The notes: generated from the sequence alone by a model not told the origin. 64,000 bases of DNA from Peptococcus niger (GCF_900101835.1 NZ_FNAF01000005.1:1-64000), one strand, 5' to 3'; positions 43,301 to 51,774 are shown, counted from the stretch's first letter. Translations and numbers: made by a program.

Positions 43301-43439
43301 CTTATTTGAACTGCAAAGCGGTGGCCGCTTGGTCGGGGTGATTTCCCATGTGGCGGAATTGCGGGATCGCATTGCCGCCAAGCTGGTCGTTAGCGGCGGT
43401 GAGGCCGGCAGCAGCGCCCATTTTGAGGTGCCCCGGTGA
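40311..43439 (+). CDS. sbcC: DNA repair exonuclease subunit SbcC (Rad50 type)
   Basis: A 1042-residue SMC-like ATPase. The Walker A is GPTGAGKSTIFDAI near residue 40. Long Ala/Gln/Glu/Leu-rich coiled coils flank a zinc hook CPVCGSLHHPG near residue 515. The C-terminal half-site has the ABC signature LSGGERFKASLALALGLADVV and Walker B IFIDEGFGTLDEDALD. It forms the SbcCD complex with the product of the overlapping upstream gene. ATG 40311 lies inside the sbcD stop; the in-frame extension to 40284 is not part of the family N-terminus (MRPLILEMVAFGPYAG). Confidence 0.96.
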   Translation: MRPLILEMVAFGPYAGKTELDFSALGQERLFLVTGPTGAGKSTIFDAISYALYGETGEGDSKGNRLCSDFNKDPETVTYVRFTFRLNDRRYRIYRQPAQQIRKRRGDGYRDQGQVVLFEALDEAHFSPLTKVDEVNRAVIERIGLDAAQFRKIVMLPQGEFQQFLLADTREKAPLLRHLFGTGIYLRMREALSERARSLGQEARSLEAQAHDKWQQVPLPFGTLLPEPPSLTDLDRLVLEDDRRLALVDEALEALELEGDALAERRRQVEAAQALEEELRRTATALLPLKRGAEERQRLADRIAAADRARPLVDQEKRVAELKAGCEMAQKAADEANKTLQAAEAAYQTLEQKAAALAELKEAMAEKRAALPILRQGLALYSRWQSTAATVKTARASLAEAAKELAVAREKQEKLSAQLEALQEKMAALTEAPTRHLALTAEQDRLQRRRSELAQTWQGLTAYLTGMEELAAADQAAAAAGLAEQEALQAWQAAVASRQAESAARLAAQLQDGQPCPVCGSLHHPGPTVFQAQAVDDGQLDQLETAWRDAAERGRTTATTAGGKRSEQASLARQLQADAAAPLFAQSAAPAKAAVQALRDDVAAQGTAIRAEADRVAADLATVKAQVEELTLVKEALTTCEKQVTAAHRLLDEASDKHHAAEVTLAEREAALEQLADQLPFAAADGAGQQARLEADEAALARYDDQHDRLEAERTDLRNQCLTATTSVQERLQTLSDRQQAYFQAHEDWQQAQTAHFADAAAYRRAQADLPALDQLRERLNDEQSRLSYLQDELARKSAQLKAHPGLGAGADLAEAETAQKAALVAYVDLRATLRARRQGTLQLASDLQALDEAGGALLAEYGEVNRLQRLVAGDNDARMDLETFVLVQYFEKVLARANERFSAMSDGRYTFERHGQVADKRKSSGLDLDISDTYTGRARAVATLSGGERFKASLALALGLADVVGEESGGHAMEAIFIDEGFGTLDEDALDKTIDALFELQSGGRLVGVISHVAELRDRIAAKLVVSGGEAGSSAHFEVPR

Positions 43440-44383
43440 AGCGCCTGACCGTTTCCGTCGGCCAAGAGGATGCAGGACGCCGGCTGGGCGATTATCTGCG
43501 CAACCCGATGGGCTGTTCCAAACGCTTGGTTAGCCGCTTGAAAAACGAGCCGCAGGGGATTATGGTGAACGGCCTACAAGTGACAGTCCGCTATGTTTTA
43601 GCGGCCGGTGACCGGGTGTCCATCGCCCAAGGTCCGGTGCGGCCCTTGACCATGCCGGTTGAAAGGCGGCCCCTTGAAATTATTTATGAAGATGATTTCC
43701 TGCTGGTCATCAATAAGCCGCCGCAGACGGCCATGTACCCGCGTTATCGTGGCGAGGCGGGCGCGCTTTCCGGCGCGGTCTTGGGGCATTTGGCACGCCA
43801 TGGAGAGCCGCTTGGCTATTTTCCCCACTACCGGTTGGACCGAGATACCACCGGGCTGGCGGTCTTTGCCAAGTCGGCCTGGGCAGCCGCGCGGTTGGCG
43901 GGGCAACCGGCCCGGAAGGTTTATGCCGCGGAAGTCTTTGGACAAGTGCCGGCAGCCGGTAGCCTGACCCTTCCCCTGGCCAAAGATGTCGGCGGATTGG
44001 GACGCATTTGGGCCCATCATGCCGGAAAACCCGCCCGAACCTGTTTTCAACGGGCCTTTTACACTGATGACCGGCTCTTTAGCGGTGCCTTGATTTATTT
44101 GCCTACCGGCCGACGGCACCAGATTCGGGCTCACTTTGCCCAGAGCGGGCACCCGCTTTTGGGCGATAGGGCCTACGGTGGTCCCCTTTTACACCACGCC
44201 CATCCGGCATTACACGTGCCCTATCTGCAAGTGGCCCACCCCTATGATGGCCGGACCCTGTCCCTCTTTCACCCCCTGCCTGCGTCCTGGTCATCTTCCT
44301 GGCCACCTGCCTACAGAAAGGAGGCGCCTTATGTCGATTACCTTACCGAAGCCCTGTGCCGATGCGCTTCACCGGCTCAATGA
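43436..44383 (+). CDS. RluA/RluD-family pseudouridine synthase
   Basis: A 315-residue RNA pseudouridine synthase with an N-terminal S4-like domain (about 1-75, including SKRLVSRLKNEPQGIMVNG) and the catalytic core. The active-site motif is YRLDRDTTGLAVFAKS with the essential Asp, and the C-terminal motif TGRRHQIRAHFAQSGHPLLGD is typical of the RluA family. The target site in rRNA or tRNA is not determinable. The GTG start overlaps the sbcC stop by four bases. Its 3' end overlaps cca by 53 bases. Confidence 0.9.
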   Translation: MKRLTVSVGQEDAGRRLGDYLRNPMGCSKRLVSRLKNEPQGIMVNGLQVTVRYVLAAGDRVSIAQGPVRPLTMPVERRPLEIIYEDDFLLVINKPPQTAMYPRYRGEAGALSGAVLGHLARHGEPLGYFPHYRLDRDTTGLAVFAKSAWAAARLAGQPARKVYAAEVFGQVPAAGSLTLPLAKDVGGLGRIWAHHAGKPARTCFQRAFYTDDRLFSGALIYLPTGRRHQIRAHFAQSGHPLLGDRAYGGPLLHHAHPALHVPYLQVAHPYDGRTLSLFHPLPASWSSSWPPAYRKEAPYVDYLTEALCRCASPAQ

Positions 44384-45665
44384 CGCCGGCTATGAAGCCT
44401 ACGTTGTGGGGGGCTGTGTTCGCGACGCCCTCCTGGGAAAACAGCCCCTGGACTGGGACATTTGCACCTCGGCCCGGCCGGATGAAATGCTCAGCGTTTT
44501 TAAAGGCGAAAAAATCATTCCTACCGGCATTCAGCATGGGACGCTGACGGTGCTTATGAAGGGGATGCCCCTGGAAATTACCACTTATCGGATTGACGGC
44601 GACTATGCCGACCACAGACGGCCGGAAAATGTGGCCTACACCCGCGACCTGGCGGAAGACCTGGCGCGCCGGGATTTTACCGTCAATGCCATGGCCTGGC
44701 ACCCGGGTGAAGGGTTGATTGACCTGTACGACGGTCAGGCAGACCTGGAGCGGCGGATCATGCGCGCTGTCGGCGATCCCTTGCTGCGGTTTGAAGAAGA
44801 CGGTTTGCGCTTGATGCGCCTGGTGCGCTTCGCCACAGTCCTGGTGTTTGACTATGACCCGGCTACGGCAGCTGCCGCCAAGGCCTCAGCCCACTTGCTC
44901 AAGCACATTTCAAAAGAGCGGATCCAGGTGGAATTGAATAAGATGCTCTTGGCGCCCTTTGTGGGAAAGGGGCTTTTTGACCTGCGGGAATTTGGCCTGC
45001 TCAGTGAAGTGGTGCCCCTGCTTTGTCCGTCAGTGGACTTTGACCAGCAAACCAACCGCCATTTTTTGGACGTTTACGAGCATACCGCCCTGGCCACCGG
45101 CTTGGTCGAGGCAGATTTGATTTTGCGGCTGACCATGTTCCTGCACGACATCGGCAAGCCCTTCACCTGGCAGGAAGGCGCCGATGGGGAAGATGCCTTT
45201 CCCGCCCATGAGACCATCGGCGCCCAGCTGGCCGACCGGATGCTGCGCCGCTTAAAATATGACAATGCCACCCGCCGGGAGGTGGTCCGGCTGGTCGCCC
45301 ACCACAACGATTTTTTATTGCCTGACCGGAAGCTCTTACGCCGCCGGTTGAGCGAGCTGGGGGCTGACACCCTCAAGCGCCTGATTGCTGTAAAAGTTGC
45401 AGACATCAATGCCCACAACATTCACAATGAGCGGGCTGAGGTCAGCCTGCTTTTCGCTGAAATGGAGGCCATCGTTGACGATATTTTAGCCGCCGGCGAG
45501 CCTTACCGGATTTGTGACCTGGCCCTTGATGGACGGGACTTGCTGGCCTTGGGCTATCGTGGCAAGGCCATCGGTGATACCCTGGCGGCCTTGTTGGACC
45601 TGGTGGTGGCAGACCCGGCGGAAAATACCCGGGAAAATTTATTAACCGCCTTAAATTCCATCTAA
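44331..45665 (+). CDS. cca: CCA-adding tRNA nucleotidyltransferase with HD domain
   Basis: A 444-residue class II nucleotidyltransferase that builds or repairs the 3' CCA of tRNA. The head domain has YVVGGCVRDALLGKQPLDWDI with the two catalytic Asp, and LARRDFTVNAMAW. An HD-type domain (MFLHDIGKPFTW, HETIGAQLA) follows. I used ATG 44331, preceded by AAAGGAGG, giving a normal length; longer open frame upstream lies within the pseudouridine synthase gene. CCA addition matters here because the tmRNA in this window does not encode its CCA. Confidence 0.95.
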   Translation: MSITLPKPCADALHRLNDAGYEAYVVGGCVRDALLGKQPLDWDICTSARPDEMLSVFKGEKIIPTGIQHGTLTVLMKGMPLEITTYRIDGDYADHRRPENVAYTRDLAEDLARRDFTVNAMAWHPGEGLIDLYDGQADLERRIMRAVGDPLLRFEEDGLRLMRLVRFATVLVFDYDPATAAAAKASAHLLKHISKERIQVELNKMLLAPFVGKGLFDLREFGLLSEVVPLLCPSVDFDQQTNRHFLDVYEHTALATGLVEADLILRLTMFLHDIGKPFTWQEGADGEDAFPAHETIGAQLADRMLRRLKYDNATRREVVRLVAHHNDFLLPDRKLLRRRLSELGADTLKRLIAVKVADINAHNIHNERAEVSLLFAEMEAIVDDILAAGEPYRICDLALDGRDLLALGYRGKAIGDTLAALLDLVVADPAENTRENLLTALNSI

Positions 45666-45750
45666 TAATTTTCCTTTTACGGTCTTTTACGGTACACAAA
45701 GCGGGCGACATCTGATAAAATAATGTTTATTGACAATCAGGAGGAAGAGC

Positions 45751-46506
45751 ATGGGAAAAATACGGTTGCACAAGTGGATGGCCGACTGTGGCGTGGCCTC
45801 TCGTCGGCGGTCGGAAGCCATGATTGCTGAAGGCCGCGTCAGCGTAAACGGCCGACCGGTCAGCGAACAGGGTGTGCAAATCGATCCCGAAAAAGACCGG
45901 GTGACCGTAGACGGTAAAGCCCTGCAAGGGCCGCCGGCCTTTAAATATTATTTATACGATAAGCCGGTGGGCTTGCTGACCACCGTTCACGATCCGCAGG
46001 GACGCCCGACAATTTTTGATGCCTTGGCAGACCTGCGCCAGCAAGTGGTGCCTGTTGGCCGCTTGGACCGGGATACCTCCGGCCTTCTGATTCTCACCAA
46101 TGATGGCGAGCTGACCTATCGCCTGACCCATCCGTCTCATTTGGTAGACAAACGGTATGAAGTAACGGTTCAAGGTGCCATCACTGATAAGGCCATGCGT
46201 GCCTTGGCCCAGGGTGTTTTGCTGGAGGACGGGAAAACCGCTCCGGCTCAGGTGACGCTTTTGCACCGCAGCAAAAATAAAAGCAAGTTGGCCTTGACCA
46301 TTCACGAAGGCCGTAAACGTCAGGTGCGGCGGATGTGCAAGGCAGTCGGTTTTCCGGTTATAGCCCTGCGGCGGACCCACCTGGCAGGGCTTGGCTTAAA
46401 TCATGTTTCCGAAGGGGAAGTACGGCCCTTAACCCGTCAGGAAGTGCGACAGCTCTACGAAGCTGTCGGTATGCAACCATCTCAACAGTCGAAAAGGAGA
46501 AGATAA
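45751..46506 (+). CDS. rluB: RsuA/RluB-family 16S/23S rRNA pseudouridine synthase
   Basis: A 251-residue pseudouridine synthase: S4 RNA-binding domain (1-60, MGKIRLHKWMADCGVASRR) followed by the catalytic domain with VGRLDRDTSGLLILTNDG, which holds the catalytic Asp, and the closing EGRKRQVRRMCKAVG. The RluB assignment is by overall resemblance to Firmicute RluB; RluE/F-like specificity is possible. ATG 45751 follows AGGAGG. The stop overlaps the start of the next, unknown gene by one base. Confidence 0.9.
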   Translation: MGKIRLHKWMADCGVASRRRSEAMIAEGRVSVNGRPVSEQGVQIDPEKDRVTVDGKALQGPPAFKYYLYDKPVGLLTTVHDPQGRPTIFDALADLRQQVVPVGRLDRDTSGLLILTNDGELTYRLTHPSHLVDKRYEVTVQGAITDKAMRALAQGVLLEDGKTAPAQVTLLHRSKNKSKLALTIHEGRKRQVRRMCKAVGFPVIALRRTHLAGLGLNHVSEGEVRPLTRQEVRQLYEAVGMQPSQQSKRRR

Positions 46507-47435
46507 TGGCGCTTTTAACAGACGTAGCAACCCTATCCCTGTCTTGCTTCAACCAAGACGAAATTGAAGATATGCTTCAATGGCATGTCCTGCAAAACGG
46601 TAACTTTATTGATACAACCTACGGGACCTATACCCACCTGCATAACACGGCCCGTCATATGCACTTCTTCCATTACCTGGAAGATGACGGAAACGATGCA
46701 GGCAATGAAGAAAAAGATGTGCCCTGGCGTTTGGACCTGCACGTCGATACCGGCAAGAAGGGCAACATTCGTGCCACCCTGGATCCGCAGGTCGTCGAGG
46801 ATATTTTCACCAGCGTGGACAACCGGTTTAATAACCTGGTCCCGATTTTGGCCAAGTTCGAGGAATCAGGAGCAAAAGAAGGCACAGCCCTTTTGGTCGA
46901 TTTCGTCAATAAAAACATGCTCCCTGCCGATGCGAAAAGCTCTGAATTTGAAATGAACCTCAACGTCAGCGTTTTGGACATGGACTTTTTTGAGAGCCGT
47001 GCCGGTTGGATTGAAAAAGAGGGCTTGAGCCCGGACCAGGCCGATGAAACACCGGGTGTCTTTCCCCTGGGCATGGTGATCAATCAGATGATGCAGGATG
47101 ACGAGGCTGAAGAAGTTGACGAACAGGCGATCGGCCTGATGCGGTATGCTGCTCAAGACCTGCGCATTAACCCCCTCGGCCTGATGAACATCAATGGGGT
47201 GGTGGAAAGCGTTGAGGACATCCACCTTGGGAACAATGTCTACAATTACATCCTTGGGATTAAGACAGATTTAGGCGTATTTTATGCAGTGGTGCCTGAA
47301 CGGTTTGTGCAAGTAGAAGACGTCACTGCCGGCAATTATGTTGCCCTTATTGGTTTCTTCTCCGGCATCTACATCGGTGAACCGGAAAAACAGGGTAAAA
47401 AAGAAAATGTCGTCCCCTTTGCGCCGGTGCACTAA
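46506..47435 (+). CDS. hypothetical protein, 309 aa, coupled to rluB
   Basis: I do not recognise a family. The ATG at 46506 overlaps the rluB stop by one base and follows AAGGAG (46494-46499), so it is a genuine, coupled gene. The protein is acidic, soluble-looking and rich in Asp, Asn and Phe, with no signal peptide, membrane segment, Cys cluster or nucleotide-binding loop. The central part alternates hydrophobic strands with acidic turns (for example LNVSVLDMDFF), compatible with a beta-rich fold. The C-terminal third (about 230-300) looks like a separate small domain. It ends at a terminator shared with the aro operon. Confidence 0.75.
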   Translation: MALLTDVATLSLSCFNQDEIEDMLQWHVLQNGNFIDTTYGTYTHLHNTARHMHFFHYLEDDGNDAGNEEKDVPWRLDLHVDTGKKGNIRATLDPQVVEDIFTSVDNRFNNLVPILAKFEESGAKEGTALLVDFVNKNMLPADAKSSEFEMNLNVSVLDMDFFESRAGWIEKEGLSPDQADETPGVFPLGMVINQMMQDDEAEEVDEQAIGLMRYAAQDLRINPLGLMNINGVVESVEDIHLGNNVYNYILGIKTDLGVFYAVVPERFVQVEDVTAGNYVALIGFFSGIYIGEPEKQGKKENVVPFAPVH

Positions 47436-47474
47436 GCCCAGCGCGTCATAAGATGGACGACGCTTCAATAAAGA

Positions 47475-47520
47475 AACTCCCCGAAAGGCGGTCAGGACAA
47501 CCGCCCTTCGGGGAGTTTTT
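47475..47520. terminator. shared terminator between the rluB unit and the aro operon
   Basis: AACTCCCCGAA...GGCGGT and ACCGCC...TTCGGGGAGTT arms form a long stem with a T run on the plus strand and A run on the other flank, so it can work in both directions. Confidence 0.9.
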
Positions 47521-47956
47521 AGCTTGTGGGTAAATAGTGGATCAGCCAGTCCAGGGCGTCGAGGTAGCCTTGGACGCCGCGTCCCTTGATGGTTTTGCAG
47601 CAGGCCTTGCGAATGTAGCTGGTATGCCGGAAGTCTTCCCGTTGGTCCGGATCGGTCAGGTGGACTTCCACCGTTGGAATGGCCACCGCCTTTAGGGCAT
47701 CCAGCAAGGCGATGCTGGTATGGGTGTAGGCGGCCGGATTAAAAATAATGCCGTCAACCTGGCCGTAGGCGGCGCCGATGAGGTCCACCAGCTCGCCTTC
47801 GTGGTTGCTTTGGCGGATGGTCAGCGACACTCCGGCCTCTTCCGCCGCCGCTTGGAGTCGGGCGCAGAGGCTGGCGTAGTCGGTGTGGCCGTAGAGGGCC
47901 GGTTCGCGTAAGCCAAGCAGGTTGAGGTTAGGGCCGTTTAAGACGAGTATTTTCAA
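47519..47956 (-). CDS. aroQ: 3-dehydroquinate dehydratase, type II
   Basis: A 145-residue type II dehydroquinase that converts 3-dehydroquinate to 3-dehydroshikimate. It shows KILVLNGPNLNLLGLREPALYG with the catalytic Tyr region, RQSNHEGELVD, IIFNPAAYTHTSIALLDAL and VHLTDPDQREDFRH. The start is TTG at 47956, five bases after AAGGAGGA; no ATG fits the N-terminus. It overlaps the aroE-aroK fusion gene by 29 bases and is the last gene of the operon. Confidence 0.95.
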   Translation of the reverse strand: MKILVLNGPNLNLLGLREPALYGHTDYASLCARLQAAAEEAGVSLTIRQSNHEGELVDLIGAAYGQVDGIIFNPAAYTHTSIALLDALKAVAIPTVEVHLTDPDQREDFRHTSYIRKACCKTIKGRGVQGYLDALDWLIHYLPTS

Positions 47957-49169
47957 AATAATCCTCCTTGATGGCGGTCAGGGCGGCAGGCAGGTCAGTG
48001 CAGGAGAGGGTGCAGTCGGCAAATTGCCGGTAGAGGGGGGCGCGTTCAGCCCACAAGGCGGCCAGGGCGGCACCGCCCTTTGACAGGGGGCGGCCTGCCC
48101 AGGCCAGGTCCTCCAAGGGCCGGGTTAAGTGATAGATTCGGCCGTTCTGACGCAAGAGCCCTTCGTTTTCAGGGCGGGTAACAATGCCCCCACCACAGGC
48201 AATGATCAGGCCGCTTTCCTTGCCGTAGCGCTCGGCCAGGGCCGTTTCAAGGCGGCGAAAGGCCTCTTCGCCCTGGGTGGTGATAAAATCACCGGTGGGT
48301 CCGTATTCAGCGGCAAAGACATCGTCCAAGTCGACCCAGGGACGGTCTAAGCTGTCTGCCAGCTGCTGGGCCAGGGTGCTTTTGCCAACGCCGGGCATGC
48401 CGATTAAAACGATGTTTTCCCGGGCGCTGCGCAGGCGGTTGCAAATCTCCTCAATACGGGCCAGGGCCGGCGGCTGACCGGTAAAATAGCCGTGAGCGTA
48501 AACCGCTTGAGCCACCAGCATGGGCAGGCCGCCGGAGGCCGGAATGCCCGCGGCCTGGGCCTCCAAAACCAGTGCCGACCGGAGGGGGTTGTAAATAACA
48601 TCCACAAGGCCTTCCAAGGCAGGAAAATCTGCCGGATGCAGGAGGGCAGCAGGGGTCTTAGGGTACATGCCCACCGGCGTGGTGTTGATGATCCATTCGG
48701 CGTCCTGATGCCGGGGCAGGTCATCGTATGAAATGCCATCGTGGCGGACAATATGTAAAATTTCTCCGGCCTGTCGGGCCGCCAAGACCGCATGAACGGT
48801 TTTTGAGGTAGCGCCACCGCCTAAAATCAGGCATTTCTTGCCGCGCACGTCGCCGGACAAAGTGTCCAACAAGTAGGCAAAACCGTCAAAGTCGGTGTTG
48901 TGGCCAATCCAACGGCCCAGCTTGTCGCGCACCAGGCTGTTGACACAGCCAATGGCCTTTGCGGCGTCGCTTTCTGCGTAAAGGTAAGGACGGACCGCTT
49001 CTTTATAGGGAATGGTGACGTTTAAGGCGTCAAGGTCCGGGCGGGCCAGAAAGGCGCCCAGATCGGCCGGCGGGACTTCAAACAGTTGGTAATGGCTATT
49101 GCCCAGCATGGCGTGAATGGCCGGCGAATAGCTGTGGCCGAGCCGTTCCCCCAATAACCCGCTCAGCAT
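47928..49169 (-). CDS. aroE/aroK: fused shikimate dehydrogenase-shikimate kinase (AroE-AroK)
   Basis: A 413-residue two-enzyme protein that catalyses successive steps of the shikimate pathway. Residues 1-about 250 are AroE: LLGERLGHSYSPAIH (shikimate site), NVTIPYKEAV with the catalytic Lys, the NADP loop LILGGGATSKTVHAVL, and INTTPVGMYP. Residues about 255-413 are AroK: P-loop GMPGVGKSTLAQQLA, GEEAFRRLET, CGGGIVTRPEN and the lid WAGRPLSKGG. Both halves keep their key residues, so both activities are expected. There is no stop or frameshift between them. It overlaps chorismate mutase by seven bases and aroQ by 29. Confidence 0.94.
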   Translation of the reverse strand: MLSGLLGERLGHSYSPAIHAMLGNSHYQLFEVPPADLGAFLARPDLDALNVTIPYKEAVRPYLYAESDAAKAIGCVNSLVRDKLGRWIGHNTDFDGFAYLLDTLSGDVRGKKCLILGGGATSKTVHAVLAARQAGEILHIVRHDGISYDDLPRHQDAEWIINTTPVGMYPKTPAALLHPADFPALEGLVDVIYNPLRSALVLEAQAAGIPASGGLPMLVAQAVYAHGYFTGQPPALARIEEICNRLRSARENIVLIGMPGVGKSTLAQQLADSLDRPWVDLDDVFAAEYGPTGDFITTQGEEAFRRLETALAERYGKESGLIIACGGGIVTRPENEGLLRQNGRIYHLTRPLEDLAWAGRPLSKGGAALAALWAERAPLYRQFADCTLSCTDLPAALTAIKEDYFENTRLKRP

Positions 49170-49438
49170 GGGTCCTCCTCTGCCATCAAGGCTTCCTGAA
49201 GGTCCCGGGAAACGGTGAAAATTGCCTCATATAAGGCACAAATGGCATCGGCATCGGCGCCAGACCGGGCCGCAAGGTCGGCCAGGATGGCCTCTTCACG
49301 GGCCCGGTTCAAAACCGGCAGGCCCTTTGCCTTTTTATAGCGGGCCACTTCCCGGGCGCAGGCCAGCCGCTTACGTAGGAGCGGCAATAGTGCCGCATCA
49401 ATCTCATCAATTTCACGGCGAAGCGCATCAAGTTGCAT
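49163..49438 (-). CDS. chorismate mutase, AroQ class
   Basis: A 91-residue all-helical chorismate mutase that makes prephenate, the branch towards Phe and Tyr. The motif series LRREIDEIDAALLPLLRKRLA, AREVARYKKAKGLPVLNRAREE places the conserved Arg and Lys residues of the active site as in the E. coli P-protein domain. It is not fused to prephenate dehydratase or DAHP synthase. It overlaps aroC by 11 bases and aroE-aroK by seven. Its presence, and the lack of trp genes, ties the operon to Phe/Tyr supply. Confidence 0.93.
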   Translation of the reverse strand: MQLDALRREIDEIDAALLPLLRKRLACAREVARYKKAKGLPVLNRAREEAILADLAARSGADADAICALYEAIFTVSRDLQEALMAEEDPC

Positions 49439-50525
49439 AAGTGCCTCCTTTATCGAAGAGCAGGTCCAAGCAGACGATGGCGGTGACCGCTTCCACCACC
49501 GGTACGGCCCGGATGGCGATACAGGGGTCGTGGCGGCCGCTAATCGTCAAGCTTTCAGGGGATAAGCTGGACAGGCGGACGGATGCTTGGGGTCGGGCAA
49601 TGGACGGGGTCGGCTTAAAGGCGGTGTGGCTTATGAGCGGCAGGCCGGTGGTGATGCCACCCAGGACACCGCCGGCATGGTTGCTTGCCGGTTGCACCCT
49701 GCCATCGACAAGGGTGTAGGGGTCGTTGTGGGCACTGCCGCGCATGGCACAGGCCGCGAAGCCGGCACCGAAGGCCAGCCCGCGCAGGCCGGGGATGGTG
49801 AACAAGGCGGCGCTCAAGCGATTTTCTACCCCGGCGGCCATGGGCTCTCCCAAGCCCTGGGGAAGGCCGATGGCGGCACATTCCACCAAACCGCCGACCG
49901 AATCGCCTTGACGCCGCAGGTCATCGAGCAAGTCCTCCACCCGCTGGCGTGCCGCCTCATCGGCCATGCCCAGGGGGGCCTGCCGCAGGCGGTCCAGGTC
50001 TTCTCTGGTCACGGCTACCGGATCAAGGGCCGGGGCCATGACCTCGCCAACCTGAATCAAATGGGCGCCGACGTCAATCCCCCGCTGCCGTAAGGCGCCG
50101 GCACAAATAGCCCCGGCCAAGACCAAGGGCGCCGTCAGCCGGCCGGAAAAATGCCCACCCCCGCGCATGTCCGCATAGCCACCGTATTTTACGGCGGCGT
50201 TGTAGTCGGCATGGGAAGGCCTGGGCAGGTCTGTCAAGGCGGCATAGTCCTTGGACCGGGTATCCGTATTGGCAATCACCGCACAGAGGGGACTGCCGGT
50301 GGTGTGGCCGCGATAAAGGCCGCTTAAAAATTGTGGACTATCCGCTTCGCGCCGCTGGGTGACCTGGGCTGATTGGCCGGGGGCCCGGCGGGCCATTTGG
50401 TCGGCAATCGCCTTGTCATCAATGGCCAGGCCGGCCGGCAGGCCGTCGATGACGACGCCGATAGAGGGCCCGTGGCTTTCGCCGAAAACCTGTACGCGGA
50501 TATTACGTCCGATCTGAGACGACAT
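49428..50525 (-). CDS. aroC: chorismate synthase
   Basis: A 365-residue FMN-dependent enzyme that makes chorismate from EPSP. It shows RVQVFGESHGPSIGVVIDGLP, RAPGQSAQVTQRREADS and later HAGGVLGGITTGLP, all family motifs. ATG 50525 follows GGAGG at a normal distance. It overlaps aroA by 23 bases and chorismate mutase by 11. No FMN reductase is fused, so reduced flavin must come from elsewhere. Confidence 0.96.
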   Translation of the reverse strand: MSSQIGRNIRVQVFGESHGPSIGVVIDGLPAGLAIDDKAIADQMARRAPGQSAQVTQRREADSPQFLSGLYRGHTTGSPLCAVIANTDTRSKDYAALTDLPRPSHADYNAAVKYGGYADMRGGGHFSGRLTAPLVLAGAICAGALRQRGIDVGAHLIQVGEVMAPALDPVAVTREDLDRLRQAPLGMADEAARQRVEDLLDDLRRQGDSVGGLVECAAIGLPQGLGEPMAAGVENRLSAALFTIPGLRGLAFGAGFAACAMRGSAHNDPYTLVDGRVQPASNHAGGVLGGITTGLPLISHTAFKPTPSIARPQASVRLSSLSPESLTISGRHDPCIAIRAVPVVEAVTAIVCLDLLFDKGGTYAT

Positions 50526-51774
50526 GGCATTTTCCTCCTATATGGGCAAAGTCATCAAAAAAATGGGGAAAGGATTTGCGCACCGCTTCAGCACCATGAA
50601 TGCACAGGGGGTCGTGCCCGGCAACAGCGGCTAAAATGGCGGCGCTCATGACCATGCGGTGGTCGCCATAACCGTCTACCGCACCGCCAGCCACCCGCCC
50701 GCCAAAGACGGTCAAGGTCTCCGGCCCTTCCTCAACTTCAAGGCCGACGGTCCGCAAGAGGTCAGCAGTGGCAGCCAAGCGGTCGCTTTCTTTTAAGCGC
50801 AAGCGGCCGGCGTTTTTAAAGGTGGTACTACCTGAGGCGCAGGCGCCGACCATGGCAAGAATGGGCAATAAGTCTGGAATTTGGCTGACGTCCAGGGAAA
50901 TACCGGCCAGGCGTCCGGGGACAACGGTAACCGCATCGGCAGTGGAGCTGACGCGCGCGCCAAAGGCTGTTAAAATCGGAAGGATGGCAGCGTCGCCTTG
51001 ACAGCTGTCCGGGTTAAGCCCGGTGACGGTGACCGCCTTGCCCACGGCGCCGGCGGCCAAGAAAAAGGCGGCATTGGACCAGTCCCCTTCGATAAGAACC
51101 GGCTCTTGCGGGGCCCGGTAGCGCGCGCCGGCCGCAACGGTATAGCTGTCACCGCTTTCTTGGACATGGACGCCGTATTCGGCCATGACCGCCATGGTCA
51201 TGGCGACGTAAGCTTCCGATTCAAGCGGTCCGTCAACCTGGATGGAAAGCCCCGCCGGCAGTAGGGGGGCCGCCAGCAGAAAAGCGCTGATGTACTGAGA
51301 GCTGACATTGCCCGGCAGGGTTACCTGACTGCCCTGAAAGCGTCCCGACATGGACAGGGGCAGGGCATCGGCAGAAACAGCTACGCCACCGGCACGGAGG
51401 GCATCGGTAAGGGCCTTTAAGGGCCGGTCCGGCAACCGGCCCTCCCCGTCGATTTCTGCGGAAAGGCCCAAGGCGGCCACCAGCGGCAATAAAAAGCGCA
51501 AGGTCGTCCCGCTCTCGCCGGCGTTGAGACGCAGGGCCTTTGGCGGGTGGCTGATTGGAGCAAGGCTGAGGCCGGTATCCGTCCGCTTCCACTCGGCCCC
51601 CAAAGCGCTTAAAACAGAGAGGCTGGCGTGCATATCCTCAGATAAAATCGGGCAGATGAAGCGGGTCGGGCCGTCTGCCAAAGCGGCGCAAAAAAGCTGT
51701 CGGTGCAAGATGGACTTGCTGGGCATGGCCGCCACATGGCCGCCTAAGGCGCCCGGTTCTATGCATATGTCCAT
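50503..51774 (-). CDS. aroA: 3-phosphoshikimate 1-carboxyvinyltransferase (EPSP synthase)
   Basis: A 423-residue EPSP synthase that joins shikimate 3-phosphate and phosphoenolpyruvate. Motifs include PSKSILHRQLFCAAL (shikimate-phosphate site), LNAGESGTTLRFLLPL and RLKESDRLAA. The ATG at 51774 overlaps the aroB stop by one base (TAATG) and follows AAAGGCGG. A longer open frame to 51864 would lie inside aroB. The loop NAGESGT carries Glu-Ser after Gly instead of NAGTA..., placing it outside the classic class I type; glyphosate response cannot be predicted. Confidence 0.95.
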   Translation of the reverse strand: MDICIEPGALGGHVAAMPSKSILHRQLFCAALADGPTRFICPILSEDMHASLSVLSALGAEWKRTDTGLSLAPISHPPKALRLNAGESGTTLRFLLPLVAALGLSAEIDGEGRLPDRPLKALTDALRAGGVAVSADALPLSMSGRFQGSQVTLPGNVSSQYISAFLLAAPLLPAGLSIQVDGPLESEAYVAMTMAVMAEYGVHVQESGDSYTVAAGARYRAPQEPVLIEGDWSNAAFFLAAGAVGKAVTVTGLNPDSCQGDAAILPILTAFGARVSSTADAVTVVPGRLAGISLDVSQIPDLLPILAMVGACASGSTTFKNAGRLRLKESDRLAATADLLRTVGLEVEEGPETLTVFGGRVAGGAVDGYGDHRMVMSAAILAAVAGHDPLCIHGAEAVRKSFPHFFDDFAHIGGKCHVVSDRT

